39,680 bases of DNA, taken from NCBI GenBank assembly GCA_017632035.1, contig JAGBSG010000004.1:1-39680 (forward strand), in the 5' to 3' direction. Positions 14,947-23,284 of this stretch are shown here, in pieces; positions within the stretch are counted from its first letter, which is position 1; each line of letters opens with the position of its first letter. This DNA is from Oscillospiraceae bacterium. GTDB lineage: Bacteria; Bacillota; Clostridia; Oscillospirales; Oscillospiraceae. The notes under the pieces are model-generated. The model ran no database searches. It saw only the letters and a list, made by a program, of their open reading frames with translations, and was not told where the DNA came from. The translations under genes were made by a program, and so were the position numbers.

Positions 14947-17844
14947 TTGTCAGAACCAAAGCTGATTTCTCCCATGCTGGACAATTTCGTTATGGGTGGC
15001 CCCATCAGCGATCACCACGGTGTACGCTGCTGCCCTGCCATGCGTAAGGATTCCGACAGCAAATACATAGTGAAAATCATTTCCGTACCCGCATCCCAGG
15101 TACAGCTGCAAGCGCTGCTGCTTACCGGTGCTTATAAAAACGAGGCTGCTGCCCTGAGCTATTTCCAGGAGCTCTCTCAGGGTATCGTTCAGGAAACAGG
15201 CGTTCTGGAGAAGCTGTCCAGGCTGGAGGGCTTCCATGCCTTTGATGCCTGTCAGATCGTACCCATGGAAAATGCCGTGGGCTATGATGTTTACCTGCTC
15301 AGCCCCTACAGGCACTCTTTGGAGCGTTTCTTCCGCAAGAACACCATGACCCATCTGGGCGCTGTGAACCTGGGCCTGGATATGTGCGCTTCTCTGGCCG
15401 TGTGCCGTCAGGCAGGCTACCTGTATGCGGATCTGAAGCCCAGCAACATCTATATCTCCAGAGATCAGGAATACCGCATCGGCGATCTGGGCTTCCTGAA
15501 GCTGGATTCCCTGAAATTCGCATCTATGCCGGAGAAGTATCTCAGCGCTTATACCGCACCGGAGATAAAGGATGCCTATTCCTCTGTCAATACCACCATT
15601 GGCATCTACGCGGCGGGTATGATCCTGTATCAGGCCTACAACGGCGGTGTACTGCCCTTTGCCGGACGGGCTCCCAGCGAGGCTCTGGCAGCACCGATTT
15701 ATGCGGACTATGAAATGGCAGAGATCATTCTCAAGGCCATCGATCCCGATCCCCAGCTGCGCTGGCAGGATCCGATCCAGATGGGTCAGGCTCTGGTCTC
15801 CTATATGCAGCGCAACGGTGCAAACGATACACCCATTGTCCCCCCTGCCGTGGGTATGCCCGAGGGCGAGACAGAACCGGCACTGAAGACAGTTTCCGGA
15901 AGCTCTGCTGAGCTTTCCAACGCACCCGAGGCTGCTTCCTCTGAGGACGACCCGGCAAATCTGTCCTTTATGGATACATTAACAGCCGATGACACAGCTC
16001 CCAGCGAGGAAACTGCCACAGGCGTGACCTATCAGGAGCTTTCCAGCGATGCCAGTGACATCCTTGCCCATGCAGATGATCTGATCGCCCACGAGACCCC
16101 TGAACCCGCGGTTGCTCCCGATCCTATCGACATCCCCATGCCGCCCCCCATTGTACTGGCGCCGGATGTGCCTGTTGTTGATACGCTGGATGCCGGAGAT
16201 ATGCAGGTTGATGCCTCCTGTGAGAAAGCATCAATGGAACACCCATCCTCCGTTGCCGTTGCACCCGCAATCGAGGAAGATTATGACGACGAATACGACG
16301 ACTACGACGGCTCTTATGCAGACAAAAAAGCAGGCAAACGCATCGCTGTGATCATTTTGGTGGCGTTGCTGCTGGCGGGCCTGGCTTTTGGCGGGTATCT
16401 GTTCTTCAAGAATTACTACCTGCAGAACATCTCCTCTCTGACCCTGGAGGTCGTGGAGGACCAGCTGCGGGTCAATGTGACTACGGATGTAGACCATGAC
16501 CTGCTGACCGTGGTATGCACAGACACCTACGGCAACAAGCTAACTGCCCCCGTCGTGGATGGCGTTGCCGTATTCACCGGCTTGAACCCCAACACCCTTT
16601 ACAGCGTTAAGGTCGAGATCTCCGGACTGCACAAGCTGACCGGCGATGTCACAGACGGCTTTACCACGCCCGTTCAGACCAATATCGTGAATTTCTCCGC
16701 CGTAACCGGCAACACCGCAGGCTCTGCGATCCTGAGCTTTACTGTGGACGGCATGGACTCCGAAAGCTGGAGCGTTACCTACAGCGCCGAGGGCGAGGCC
16801 GAGAAAACGGAGACATTTACCGGTCACATGGTAAGCATCAGCGGACTGACTGTGGGTAAGACCTACACATTCCGCCTGAAGCCTCAGGATGAGCTGTATA
16901 TTGTAGGCGCAGAGCAGGTAGAATATACCGCTTCCGAGCCTGTATATGCCGAGGATCTGAACTTCACCGGTGCTACCGGCAACAGCATCAGCGTTGCCTG
17001 GAAGGCACCTGCGCAGAGCCAGGTTACAAGCTGGATCGTCCGTTGCTACAACAATGCAGGCTACGATCAGACCATCACTACCTCTGATACCTCTGCCACC
17101 TTTACCGGCGTGGATCCCAAGGTGGCCCATACTGTGGATGTCACCGCCGAAGGTATGAGCGCCGGCAAGCGCTGCTACATGACTGCCAACGCAACCACCG
17201 TTACGGATGCAGCTGCTACAGTCACCGGTCCTACCTCCATCAGCGTTTCCTGGAAGTCCGAACAGGCTATGAAGTGGGTCGTTATGTACACTGTTGACGG
17301 CTCTGCACAGCAGGGCATGGTCCGCACCGACACCACCTCCGCAGTGATCTCCCCCATCGTTCCCGGCGCCACCTACTCCATCCAGATCCAGGTGGAGGAC
17401 GGCACCACTGTGTTTGGCGGCAGCATCACACTGCAGACCCCAGCGGCTAAGGCTTTTGAGGGCTATCTCGTTACTGCAGCAAACATGACCTTCCGGATGT
17501 GCCGCACTCCCAATGTGGCAAACTGGACCCACGCCAATGTAGCCGCCGGAGATTATACCGACAGCTTCAAGGTAGGCGAAAAAGCATCCTTTGTGGTGAA
17601 CATGTCCAGGTCGTATAACATGTCTAACGACATCATCACCACCATGTATGTGATCCGGGATGCCAGCGGCAGGCTGATCAGCAGTGAGACCTCCTCTCAG
17701 ACCTGGACCTCCATGTGGTACCGCAGATACTGCGAGCTGGATGTACCTACGATCCCCACTGAGCCGGGTGAATACACTATTGAGATATTCTTTAATGGTG
17801 CATCTGCCCATAACCAGGTATTCCAGATAGTTGCAGCAAATTGA
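14947..17844 (+). CDS. Kinase-like / single-TM / fibronectin-type-III-like membrane protein
   Basis: About 965 residues. AAAGGAGG (14931-14938) leaves 8 nt to a TTG at 14947 but only 2 nt to an ATG at 14941, so TTG is the better start. The N-terminal ~290 residues are a Ser/Thr-kinase-like fold: YIVKI (Lys of VAIK), YADLKPSNIY near 160 (HRD becomes YAD; Asp, Lys and Asn kept), GDLGFL near 178 (DFG becomes DLG), and TAPEI near 201. The glycine loop is weak and the DIYSxG Asp is Gly (GIYAAG). An acidic Pro/Ala/Ser linker follows, then a TM near 465-487, then several FN3-like domains outside. It could be a sensor kinase of the PknB plan or a partly degenerate scaffold. The gene is monocistronic. 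Confidence 0.78.
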   Translation: MSEPKLISPMLDNFVMGGPISDHHGVRCCPAMRKDSDSKYIVKIISVPASQVQLQALLLTGAYKNEAAALSYFQELSQGIVQETGVLEKLSRLEGFHAFDACQIVPMENAVGYDVYLLSPYRHSLERFFRKNTMTHLGAVNLGLDMCASLAVCRQAGYLYADLKPSNIYISRDQEYRIGDLGFLKLDSLKFASMPEKYLSAYTAPEIKDAYSSVNTTIGIYAAGMILYQAYNGGVLPFAGRAPSEALAAPIYADYEMAEIILKAIDPDPQLRWQDPIQMGQALVSYMQRNGANDTPIVPPAVGMPEGETEPALKTVSGSSAELSNAPEAASSEDDPANLSFMDTLTADDTAPSEETATGVTYQELSSDASDILAHADDLIAHETPEPAVAPDPIDIPMPPPIVLAPDVPVVDTLDAGDMQVDASCEKASMEHPSSVAVAPAIEEDYDDEYDDYDGSYADKKAGKRIAVIILVALLLAGLAFGGYLFFKNYYLQNISSLTLEVVEDQLRVNVTTDVDHDLLTVVCTDTYGNKLTAPVVDGVAVFTGLNPNTLYSVKVEISGLHKLTGDVTDGFTTPVQTNIVNFSAVTGNTAGSAILSFTVDGMDSESWSVTYSAEGEAEKTETFTGHMVSISGLTVGKTYTFRLKPQDELYIVGAEQVEYTASEPVYAEDLNFTGATGNSISVAWKAPAQSQVTSWIVRCYNNAGYDQTITTSDTSATFTGVDPKVAHTVDVTAEGMSAGKRCYMTANATTVTDAAATVTGPTSISVSWKSEQAMKWVVMYTVDGSAQQGMVRTDTTSAVISPIVPGATYSIQIQVEDGTTVFGGSITLQTPAAKAFEGYLVTAANMTFRMCRTPNVANWTHANVAAGDYTDSFKVGEKASFVVNMSRSYNMSNDIITTMYVIRDASGRLISSETSSQTWTSMWYRRYCELDVPTIPTEPGEYTIEIFFNGASAHNQVFQIVAAN

Positions 17845-17856
17845 TAATACCGTTTG

Positions 17857-17891
17857 AGGCAGCCGTATTTTACGGCTGCCTTAAATTTTTC
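17857..17891 (+). terminator. Rho-independent terminator of the kinase-like gene
   Basis: AGGCAGCCGTA (17857-17867), loop TTT, TACGGCTGCCT (17871-17881), then TAAATTTTT. This is an 11-bp stem with a T-tract, 13 nt after the stop codon. Confidence 0.85.
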
Positions 17892-17911
17892 TGTTTTTTG
17901 TCAAAGTCCTC

Positions 17912-17940
17912 TTGCATTTTGCGCTTTGTAGTGCTATACT
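17912..17940 (+). promoter_or_regulatory. Promoter of the aromatic amino-acid operon
   Basis: TTGCAT (17912-17917), 17 nt, TATACT (17935-17940). Transcription would start near 17947, about 20 nt before the leader-peptide ATG, right after the preceding terminator. Confidence 0.7.
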
Positions 17941-17968
17941 GACCTAAAGTTGCTTTTTGGAGGCCATT

Positions 17969-18034
17969 ATGATCCTGAATTCTTCCAACGCATTCGGCTT
18001 TTATTACTATTACTTTTTTACCGGTAAAAAGTAA
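17969..18034 (+). CDS. Phe/Tyr-rich leader peptide of the aro operon
   Basis: 21 codons. GGAGG (17959-17963) lies 5 nt before the ATG at 17969; TAA at 18032-18034. Residues 9-17 read FGFYYYYFF, so eight of nine are Phe or Tyr, the two end products of the operon that follows. This is the hallmark of ribosome-mediated attenuation, as in pheL-type leaders. The Tyr14-Phe17 codons form the 5' arm of a 12-bp hairpin whose 3' arm covers the last two codons and the stop. A strong terminator follows at 18081-18120, before aroF. No homologous leader is known to me; detection rests on composition, ribosome site and context. Confidence 0.85.
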   Translation: MILNSSNAFGFYYYYFFTGKK

Positions 18035-18037
18035 TAG
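18007..18037 (+). promoter_or_regulatory. Leader hairpin overlapping the Tyr/Phe codons
   Basis: CTATTACTTTTT (18007-18018), a 7-nt loop TACCGGT, AAAAAGTAATAG (18026-18037): a perfect 12-bp stem. A ribosome waiting at the Tyr or Phe codons would melt it and free the 3' arm. It is a candidate pause or switch hairpin of the attenuator. The alternative antiterminator pairing is not obvious; the best short complement I see is within GTGCTGCAG (18044-18052) against CTGCAC (18084-18089). Confidence 0.55.
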
Positions 18038-18080
18038 CGATTTGTGCTGCAGAGATTTTTCAGGAACCAACCAGTATTTT

Positions 18081-18120
18081 AAGCTGCACGATTTCGCGGA
18101 TCGTGCAGCTTTTATTTTTT
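18081..18120 (+). terminator. Attenuator terminator in the aro leader
   Basis: AAGCTGCACGAT (18081-18092), a 7-nt loop, ATCGTGCAGCTT (18100-18111), then TTATTTTTT. A perfect 12-bp stem plus T-run sits between the leader peptide and aroF (ribosome site from 18120, ATG at 18134). Its only sensible role here is conditional termination of the eight-gene operon. Confidence 0.88.
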
Positions 18121-18133
18121 AGGAGATGTTATT

Positions 18134-19135
18134 ATGATCGCAGTATTGAAACGGGATACCACACCCGAGCAAAAGGAGCACCTGATCCAGTGGCTCAAGC
18201 GCATGAATCTGGATGTCCATGTGTCTCACGGCGAGCAGGTCACCATTCTCGGTCTTGTAGGCGATACCAGCCGGGTGGATATGGAGCTGCTAACCAGCCT
18301 GGAGATCGTAGACACTGTCAAGCGGGTATCTGAGCCCTTTAAGCAGGCAAACCGGAAATTCCACCCGGAAGACACGGTGGTGGAAATTGGCGATGTTAAG
18401 ATCGGTGGCGGTCACTTTGCTATGATCGCCGGTCCTTGCAGTGTGGAATCCGAGGAGCAGATCATCGAGGTTGCCCAGGCTGTGAAGGCCTCCGGTGCAA
18501 CTATCCTCAGAGGCGGCGCGTTTAAGCCTCGGACCTCCCCCTATGCCTTTCAGGGCTTGAAGGGCGAGGGCCTGAGACTGCTGTTGGAGGCTAAGAAGGC
18601 GACCGGACTTCCCATCGTGACCGAGATCATGAACATCAAAACCCTGGATATGTTTGAGGATGTGGACATCATCCAGGTAGGCGCAAGAAATATGCAGAAC
18701 TTTGATCTGCTGCAGGAGCTGGGAAAGACCCACAAGCCTGTGCTGCTCAAGCGTGGCCTTGCCAATACACTGCAGGAGCTGCTTATGAGCGCGGAATACA
18801 TTATGAGCGAGGGTAACGAGAATATCATTCTGTGTGAGCGTGGCATCCGCACCTTCGAGACCTACACCAGAAATACCCTGGATGTTTCCGCGATCCCTGT
18901 GCTCCACGAGCTGTCTCACCTGCCCGTTGTGGCAGACCCCAGCCATGCCACAGGCAAGTCCAAGCTGGTGGCGCCTATGGCGGCGGCAGCAGTTGCTGCC
19001 GGTGCAGACGGCATTATGATCGAAGTTCACAACAACCCCTCCTGCGCCCTGTGTGACGGTGCCCAGTCTCTGACCCCGGCACAGTTCGATCAGGTCAGCC
19101 GCAAAATTCTGGCTGTACGGGAGGCATTGCTGTGA
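18134..19135 (+). CDS. aroF: 3-deoxy-7-phosphoheptulonate (DAHP) synthase, type I-beta
   Basis: 333 residues. It condenses PEP and erythrose-4-phosphate, the first committed step. The N-terminal ~75 residues ([20 protein letters not shown]...) form the ferredoxin-like regulatory domain found in Thermotoga-type enzymes. The barrel begins at [16 protein letters not shown], with [43 protein letters not shown] and [18 protein letters not shown] (metal and phosphate sites). AGGAG lies 9 nt before the ATG. It is the first structural gene after the attenuator. The regulatory domain suggests feedback by Tyr or Phe (family knowledge). Confidence 0.97.
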   Translation: MIAVLKRDTTPEQKEHLIQWLKRMNLDVHVSHGEQVTILGLVGDTSRVDMELLTSLEIVDTVKRVSEPFKQANRKFHPEDTVVEIGDVKIGGGHFAMIAGPCSVESEEQIIEVAQAVKASGATILRGGAFKPRTSPYAFQGLKGEGLRLLLEAKKATGLPIVTEIMNIKTLDMFEDVDIIQVGARNMQNFDLLQELGKTHKPVLLKRGLANTLQELLMSAEYIMSEGNENIILCERGIRTFETYTRNTLDVSAIPVLHELSHLPVVADPSHATGKSKLVAPMAAAAVAAGADGIMIEVHNNPSCALCDGAQSLTPAQFDQVSRKILAVREALL

Positions 19136-19962
19136 AGGTCGGCATTTTAGGATTGGGCCTCATTGGCGGTTCTCTGGCCCGGGCCTATAAAAGATCCGGC
19201 CATACGGTGTTCGCCTGTGAGAAGGATGAGGACATTCTCACCTTTGCCATGTTAGCAGGTGCTGTAGACGGCCCTCTGGATCACACCACGATCCCACAAT
19301 GTGACCTGATCCTGCTGGCCATTTACCCCGGTGGAAGCGCAGCCTGGTTGGAGAAGAACGCTTCTCTGGTCAGCACCGACGCACTGGTAATGGACTGCTG
19401 CGGCACCAAGCGGGAGATCTGCCAGCGATGCTTTCCCCTTGCGCAAAATTATGGCTTTACCTATGTGGGCGGCCACCCCATGGCCGGCTCTCACCACTCC
19501 GGCTTCAAATACAGTCGCTCCAATCTGTTTCAGGGCGCGCCTATGGTGTTAGTACCGCCCAGATTTGACGATATCGATCTGCTGCAGCGCCTTAAGGACG
19601 CACTGGAGCCCTGCCGCTTTGGCAGCTACTCTGTAACCACCGCAGCTGAGCATGACAAAATGATCGCCTTTACTTCTCAGATGCCCCACATTGTCAGCAA
19701 CGCCTACATCAAATCCCCTACCGCACTGGGCCATAAGGGCTTTTCCGCAGGCAGCTACAAGGATCTGACGAGGGTTGCCTGGCTGAATCCCCAAATGTGG
19801 GCGGAGCTGTTTCTGGACAACCGGGAAAACATTCTTGCGGAGCTGGATCTGTACATTGAGAGCCTCACTGCCTATCGGGATGCCGTGGCGGCAGAAGATT
19901 TGGATACTCTGGTTGCCCTGTTGGATGAGGGCAGAAAACGAAAGGAGCAGGTGGACGGATGA
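19132..19962 (+). CDS. tyrA: Prephenate dehydrogenase
   Basis: 276 residues. It oxidatively decarboxylates prephenate to 4-hydroxyphenylpyruvate with NAD(P). GILGLGLIGGSLARA is the Rossmann loop. DCCGTKREI, GGHPMAGSHHSGF (catalytic His) and EHDKMIAFTSQMPHIVSNA are TyrA signatures. There is no chorismate mutase and no ACT domain. The start is GTG at 19132, overlapping the aroF stop as GTGA, with GGGAGG upstream. It depends on PheA for its prephenate. Confidence 0.95.
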   Translation: MKVGILGLGLIGGSLARAYKRSGHTVFACEKDEDILTFAMLAGAVDGPLDHTTIPQCDLILLAIYPGGSAAWLEKNASLVSTDALVMDCCGTKREICQRCFPLAQNYGFTYVGGHPMAGSHHSGFKYSRSNLFQGAPMVLVPPRFDDIDLLQRLKDALEPCRFGSYSVTTAAEHDKMIAFTSQMPHIVSNAYIKSPTALGHKGFSAGSYKDLTRVAWLNPQMWAELFLDNRENILAELDLYIESLTAYRDAVAAEDLDTLVALLDEGRKRKEQVDG

Positions 19963-21014
19963 AGACCATCACTGTCAGCGCCTCCAAAAAATATGATGTG
20001 ACTGTAGGCAGCGGTCTGCTGCCCACCATCGGTCAGCGCATTAAGGATCTTACAAAGGCAAAACAGGTCGCCATCATCAGCGACTCCAGCGTTTATCCTT
20101 TGTACGGCGGTACGGTGGAACAGAGCCTGAAAGGGGCTGGCTTTGCACAGGTCGTTTCCTATGTATTTGCTGCCGGTGAAGAGAGCAAGTGCGGCAGTAC
20201 ATATCTGCAGATCCTGGAATTTCTGGCCGCCAACCGACTGACCCGTTCAGACTGCCTCATCGCTCTGGGCGGCGGTGTGGTGGGAGACATTACCGGCTTT
20301 GCGGCCGCTACCTTCCTGCGGGGCATCGACTATGTGCAGGTGCCCACTACCTTGTTGGCCGCCGTAGATTCCTCTGTAGGCGGCAAGACCGCCATTGACC
20401 TGGGTGCAGGCAAAAATCTGGCCGGCGCATTCTATCAGCCCCGACTGGTGCTATGCGATACCGACTGTCTCAACTCGCTGCCTGAGGATATTTTCCGCGA
20501 CGGCTGCGCAGAGGTCATTAAATACGGCATTTTATACGATGTGGACCTGTTTGCTCACCTGAAACAGACCGGTCTGGCCTTTGACCGGGAGCGGGTCATA
20601 GCCCGATGTGTGGAGCTAAAACGGGATGTCGTTGACCGGGATGAGTTCGATCATGGGGAACGACAGATGCTGAATCTGGGGCACACCATCGGCCACGGCG
20701 TGGAGGCCCAGAGCAATTACACCGTATCCCACGGCAAGGCAGTAGCCATCGGCATGGCCATCATCAGCCGGTCTGCCCGCAGTCTTGGCATCTGCAGTGC
20801 CGATACCGCGGCGGATATTCTGGCTACCATTGAAAAATTCGGTTTGCCGATCACTACCAACTGTACAGCGGATGCCATCGCCACCGCCGCTCTTTCAGAC
20901 AAAAAGCGTTCCGGCGGCACAGTAAATCTGATCGTTCCGGAGCGTATCGGACAGTGCAGCATTCGGCCTACAGCTGTGGAAAATCTGAAATCTGTTATTG
21001 AAGCAGGACTGTAA
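19959..21014 (+). CDS. aroB: 3-dehydroquinate synthase
   Basis: 351 residues, normal length. It converts DAHP to 3-dehydroquinate (NAD, divalent metal). GGGVVGDITGFAAATFLRG (NAD/substrate loop), PTTLLAAVDSSVGGKTAID, AEVIKYG and LNLGHTIGHGVEA (metal His) are all intact. It starts at ATG 19959, overlapping tyrA by 4 nt (ATGA). Confidence 0.97.
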   Translation: MKTITVSASKKYDVTVGSGLLPTIGQRIKDLTKAKQVAIISDSSVYPLYGGTVEQSLKGAGFAQVVSYVFAAGEESKCGSTYLQILEFLAANRLTRSDCLIALGGGVVGDITGFAAATFLRGIDYVQVPTTLLAAVDSSVGGKTAIDLGAGKNLAGAFYQPRLVLCDTDCLNSLPEDIFRDGCAEVIKYGILYDVDLFAHLKQTGLAFDRERVIARCVELKRDVVDRDEFDHGERQMLNLGHTIGHGVEAQSNYTVSHGKAVAIGMAIISRSARSLGICSADTAADILATIEKFGLPITTNCTADAIATAALSDKKRSGGTVNLIVPERIGQCSIRPTAVENLKSVIEAGL

Positions 21015-21016
21015 TT

Positions 21017-22213
21017 ATGGATATTACCATTACACCTACCAAGCTCCGGGGCACGGTACAGGCGATCCCCTCCAAGTCTCAGGCCCACAGACTGTTGATC
21101 TGCGCTGCCTTTGCGGATAAACCGACTGCCCTGATCTGTCCGGATACCAACCGAGATATTGAAGCGACCGCCGAGTGTCTGTGCAGTCTGGGGGCAAGGA
21201 CGGAAAGAACCCCAGAGGGCTACAATGTAACACCTGCCATGCAGATCCCGACAGTAGCTACCCTGAATTGCTGCGAAAGCGGCTCTACCCTTCGGTTTAT
21301 GCTGCCGGTCGTTGGAGCTCTGGGTGTGGATGCTACCTTCCGGATGGAGGGCAGACTCCCCTACCGTCCCCTATCGCCCCTGCAGGAGGAAATGACCCGG
21401 ATGGGCTGCACGCTGACCCGGCCTACAGAGCACACTCTTCGGTGTACCGGTAAGCTGAAAAACGGTGAATATACCGTCGACGGCGGCGTTTCCAGTCAGT
21501 TTATCACCGGACTTCTGCTTGCGGGTGCGCTGATGGATGGCCAAAGCACTATCCGTATAGCAGGCAAGCTGGAATCCAAGCCCTATGTGGACATGACCAA
21601 GGACGCTATGGCTCTGTGTGGTGTGAACGCCGAAAATCTTTGTGTCTCCGGCAGCAGACCGCTTCGCTCCCCCGGCACTGTTCAGGTAGAGGGCGATTGG
21701 AGCAACGGAGCGTTTTTCCTGGCTGCCGCAGCCATGGGAAGCTGCGTCAGCGTAACCGGACTTTCCGAAATTTCCTCCCAGGGCGACCGGGCCGCAGCAG
21801 CGTTACTCACTCAGCTGGATACGCCCATTACTATTGACGCAGCGGATATTCCAGACCTTGTGCCTATTCTGGCCGTTACCGCCGCTGCAAGGCAGGGCGC
21901 GGTATTTACCAATATCCGTCGGCTGCGGCTGAAGGAATCGGACAGAGTGGCATCGGTGATCGCCATGCTGAAGGCTCTGGGCGGCTGCGCCGAAGCCACG
22001 GAAGACACTTTGACTGTGTACCCATGCACTTTTACCGGCGGCACTGTGGATGCCTGCGGCGATCACCGCATCGCCATGTCCGCAGCCATTGCCGCAACGG
22101 CGGCCACAGGGCCTGTTACAGTCCTGGGCTGTGAATGTGTCAGCAAGTCCTATCCCGGTTTCTGGGAGGAATACAAGCGTTTAGGAGGCCAATATGAGCA
22201 GCACATACGGTGA
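21017..22213 (+). CDS. aroA: 3-phosphoshikimate 1-carboxyvinyltransferase (EPSP synthase)
   Basis: 398 residues, a little short against the usual ~425. It transfers the enolpyruvyl group of PEP to shikimate-3-phosphate. PSKSQAHRLL (Lys/Ser of the active site), ESGSTLRFMLPV, GGVSSQFITGLLLAG, DIPDLVPILAVTAA, LRLKESDRV and DHRIAMSAAIAA are all present. Its LPYRPLSPLQEEM region keeps the substrate Arg. It begins 2 nt after aroB and overlaps aroC by 20 nt. Confidence 0.96.
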   Translation: MDITITPTKLRGTVQAIPSKSQAHRLLICAAFADKPTALICPDTNRDIEATAECLCSLGARTERTPEGYNVTPAMQIPTVATLNCCESGSTLRFMLPVVGALGVDATFRMEGRLPYRPLSPLQEEMTRMGCTLTRPTEHTLRCTGKLKNGEYTVDGGVSSQFITGLLLAGALMDGQSTIRIAGKLESKPYVDMTKDAMALCGVNAENLCVSGSRPLRSPGTVQVEGDWSNGAFFLAAAAMGSCVSVTGLSEISSQGDRAAAALLTQLDTPITIDAADIPDLVPILAVTAAARQGAVFTNIRRLRLKESDRVASVIAMLKALGGCAEATEDTLTVYPCTFTGGTVDACGDHRIAMSAAIAATAATGPVTVLGCECVSKSYPGFWEEYKRLGGQYEQHIR

Positions 22214-23279
22214 ACATCTGAAATTATCCATATTCGGTCAGTCCCACGGAGCGGCCATTGGCATGACCCTTGACGGCATCCCCGCAGGACTGGCTGTGGA
22301 CGCAGAACGGCTGCAAGCATTTTTGAACCGCCGCGCACCGGGCCAGGCTGATTTCGCCACGCCCAGAAAAGAGGAAGATAAACCCGAATTTCTGGCGGGT
22401 ATCGTTAATGGCTTTACCTGCGGTGCGCCTATTGCGGCCATCATTCACAACACAAACACCCGCTCCGGTGACTATGCCAACCTGAAGGACTGTCCAAGGC
22501 CCGGACACGCGGACTTAACCGCCCAGCTCAAGTACGGCGGCTATCAGGACGCCGCCGGCGGCGGACACTTTTCAGGACGGCTGACTGCCCCGCTGTGCAT
22601 TGCCGGTGGACTATGTATGCAGTGGTTGGAGAAGATGGGTGTGCGCATTGCCGCCCATATAACCATGTGCGGCAGTGTGACTGACAATCCCATCTTTCTG
22701 GATTGGGCAAAGCCCGATCTGGACGCTATTGGGAAGGATTTTCCCGTACTGAACCCAAAGGCGGGCGAAGAAATGCGCGCTGCCATTGCCAAAGCCAAGG
22801 CAAACGGCGACAGTGTTGGCGGTTTGATCGAGTGTGTGATCACCGGCCTGCCGGCGGGACTGGGTGAGCCCATGTTTGGCGGTATGGAAGGACGCATTGC
22901 CCAGATCGTCTACGGAATTCCCGCTGTTAAGGGATTGGAATTCGGCACCGGATTCTCCGGCAGCTATATGCGCGGATCTGAAAACAACGACAGCTACTGC
23001 ATCGAGGACGGCCATGTGCGCACCAAGCGCAACTACGCCGGTGGCATTTTGGGCGGCATTACAAACGGCATGCCTCTGGTATTCCAGGCAGCTATCAAGC
23101 CCACTCCCTCCATCGCAAAGCCTCAGCAGAGCATTTCTCTGAGCCGTATGCAGACACAGACTCTGCAGATCCAGGGACGGCACGATCCCTGCATCGTGCC
23201 CCGGGCTGTTCCGGTTATTGAGGCGGCTGCGGCCATCGCCGTATATGATGCATATCTTTCTCAAACAAACAGGAGGTAA
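22194..23279 (+). CDS. aroC: Chorismate synthase
   Basis: 361 residues. It forms chorismate from EPSP with reduced FMN. GEHLKLSIFGQSHGAAIG (site 1), NRRAPGQADFATPRKEED, HNTNTRSGDY, RPGHADLTAQLKYGG and KRNYAGGILGGITNG are family blocks, and GRHDPCIVPRAVPV closes it. GGAGG lies before the ATG at 22194, inside the aroA 3' end (20-nt overlap). Confidence 0.97.
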   Translation: MSSTYGEHLKLSIFGQSHGAAIGMTLDGIPAGLAVDAERLQAFLNRRAPGQADFATPRKEEDKPEFLAGIVNGFTCGAPIAAIIHNTNTRSGDYANLKDCPRPGHADLTAQLKYGGYQDAAGGGHFSGRLTAPLCIAGGLCMQWLEKMGVRIAAHITMCGSVTDNPIFLDWAKPDLDAIGKDFPVLNPKAGEEMRAAIAKAKANGDSVGGLIECVITGLPAGLGEPMFGGMEGRIAQIVYGIPAVKGLEFGTGFSGSYMRGSENNDSYCIEDGHVRTKRNYAGGILGGITNGMPLVFQAAIKPTPSIAKPQQSISLSRMQTQTLQIQGRHDPCIVPRAVPVIEAAAAIAVYDAYLSQTNRR

Positions 23280-23284
23280 TCAAT

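Noticed and set aside
16540..17811. A 423-codon minus-strand frame opposite the FN3-like region
   Set aside because: It has low-complexity Gly/His composition, no ribosome site, and is opposite the kinase-like gene.
17941..18134. A T-box riboswitch before aroF
   Set aside because: No T-box core (AGGGTGG...-like) or specifier stem is visible, and there is only ~190 nt of leader containing a translated short frame.
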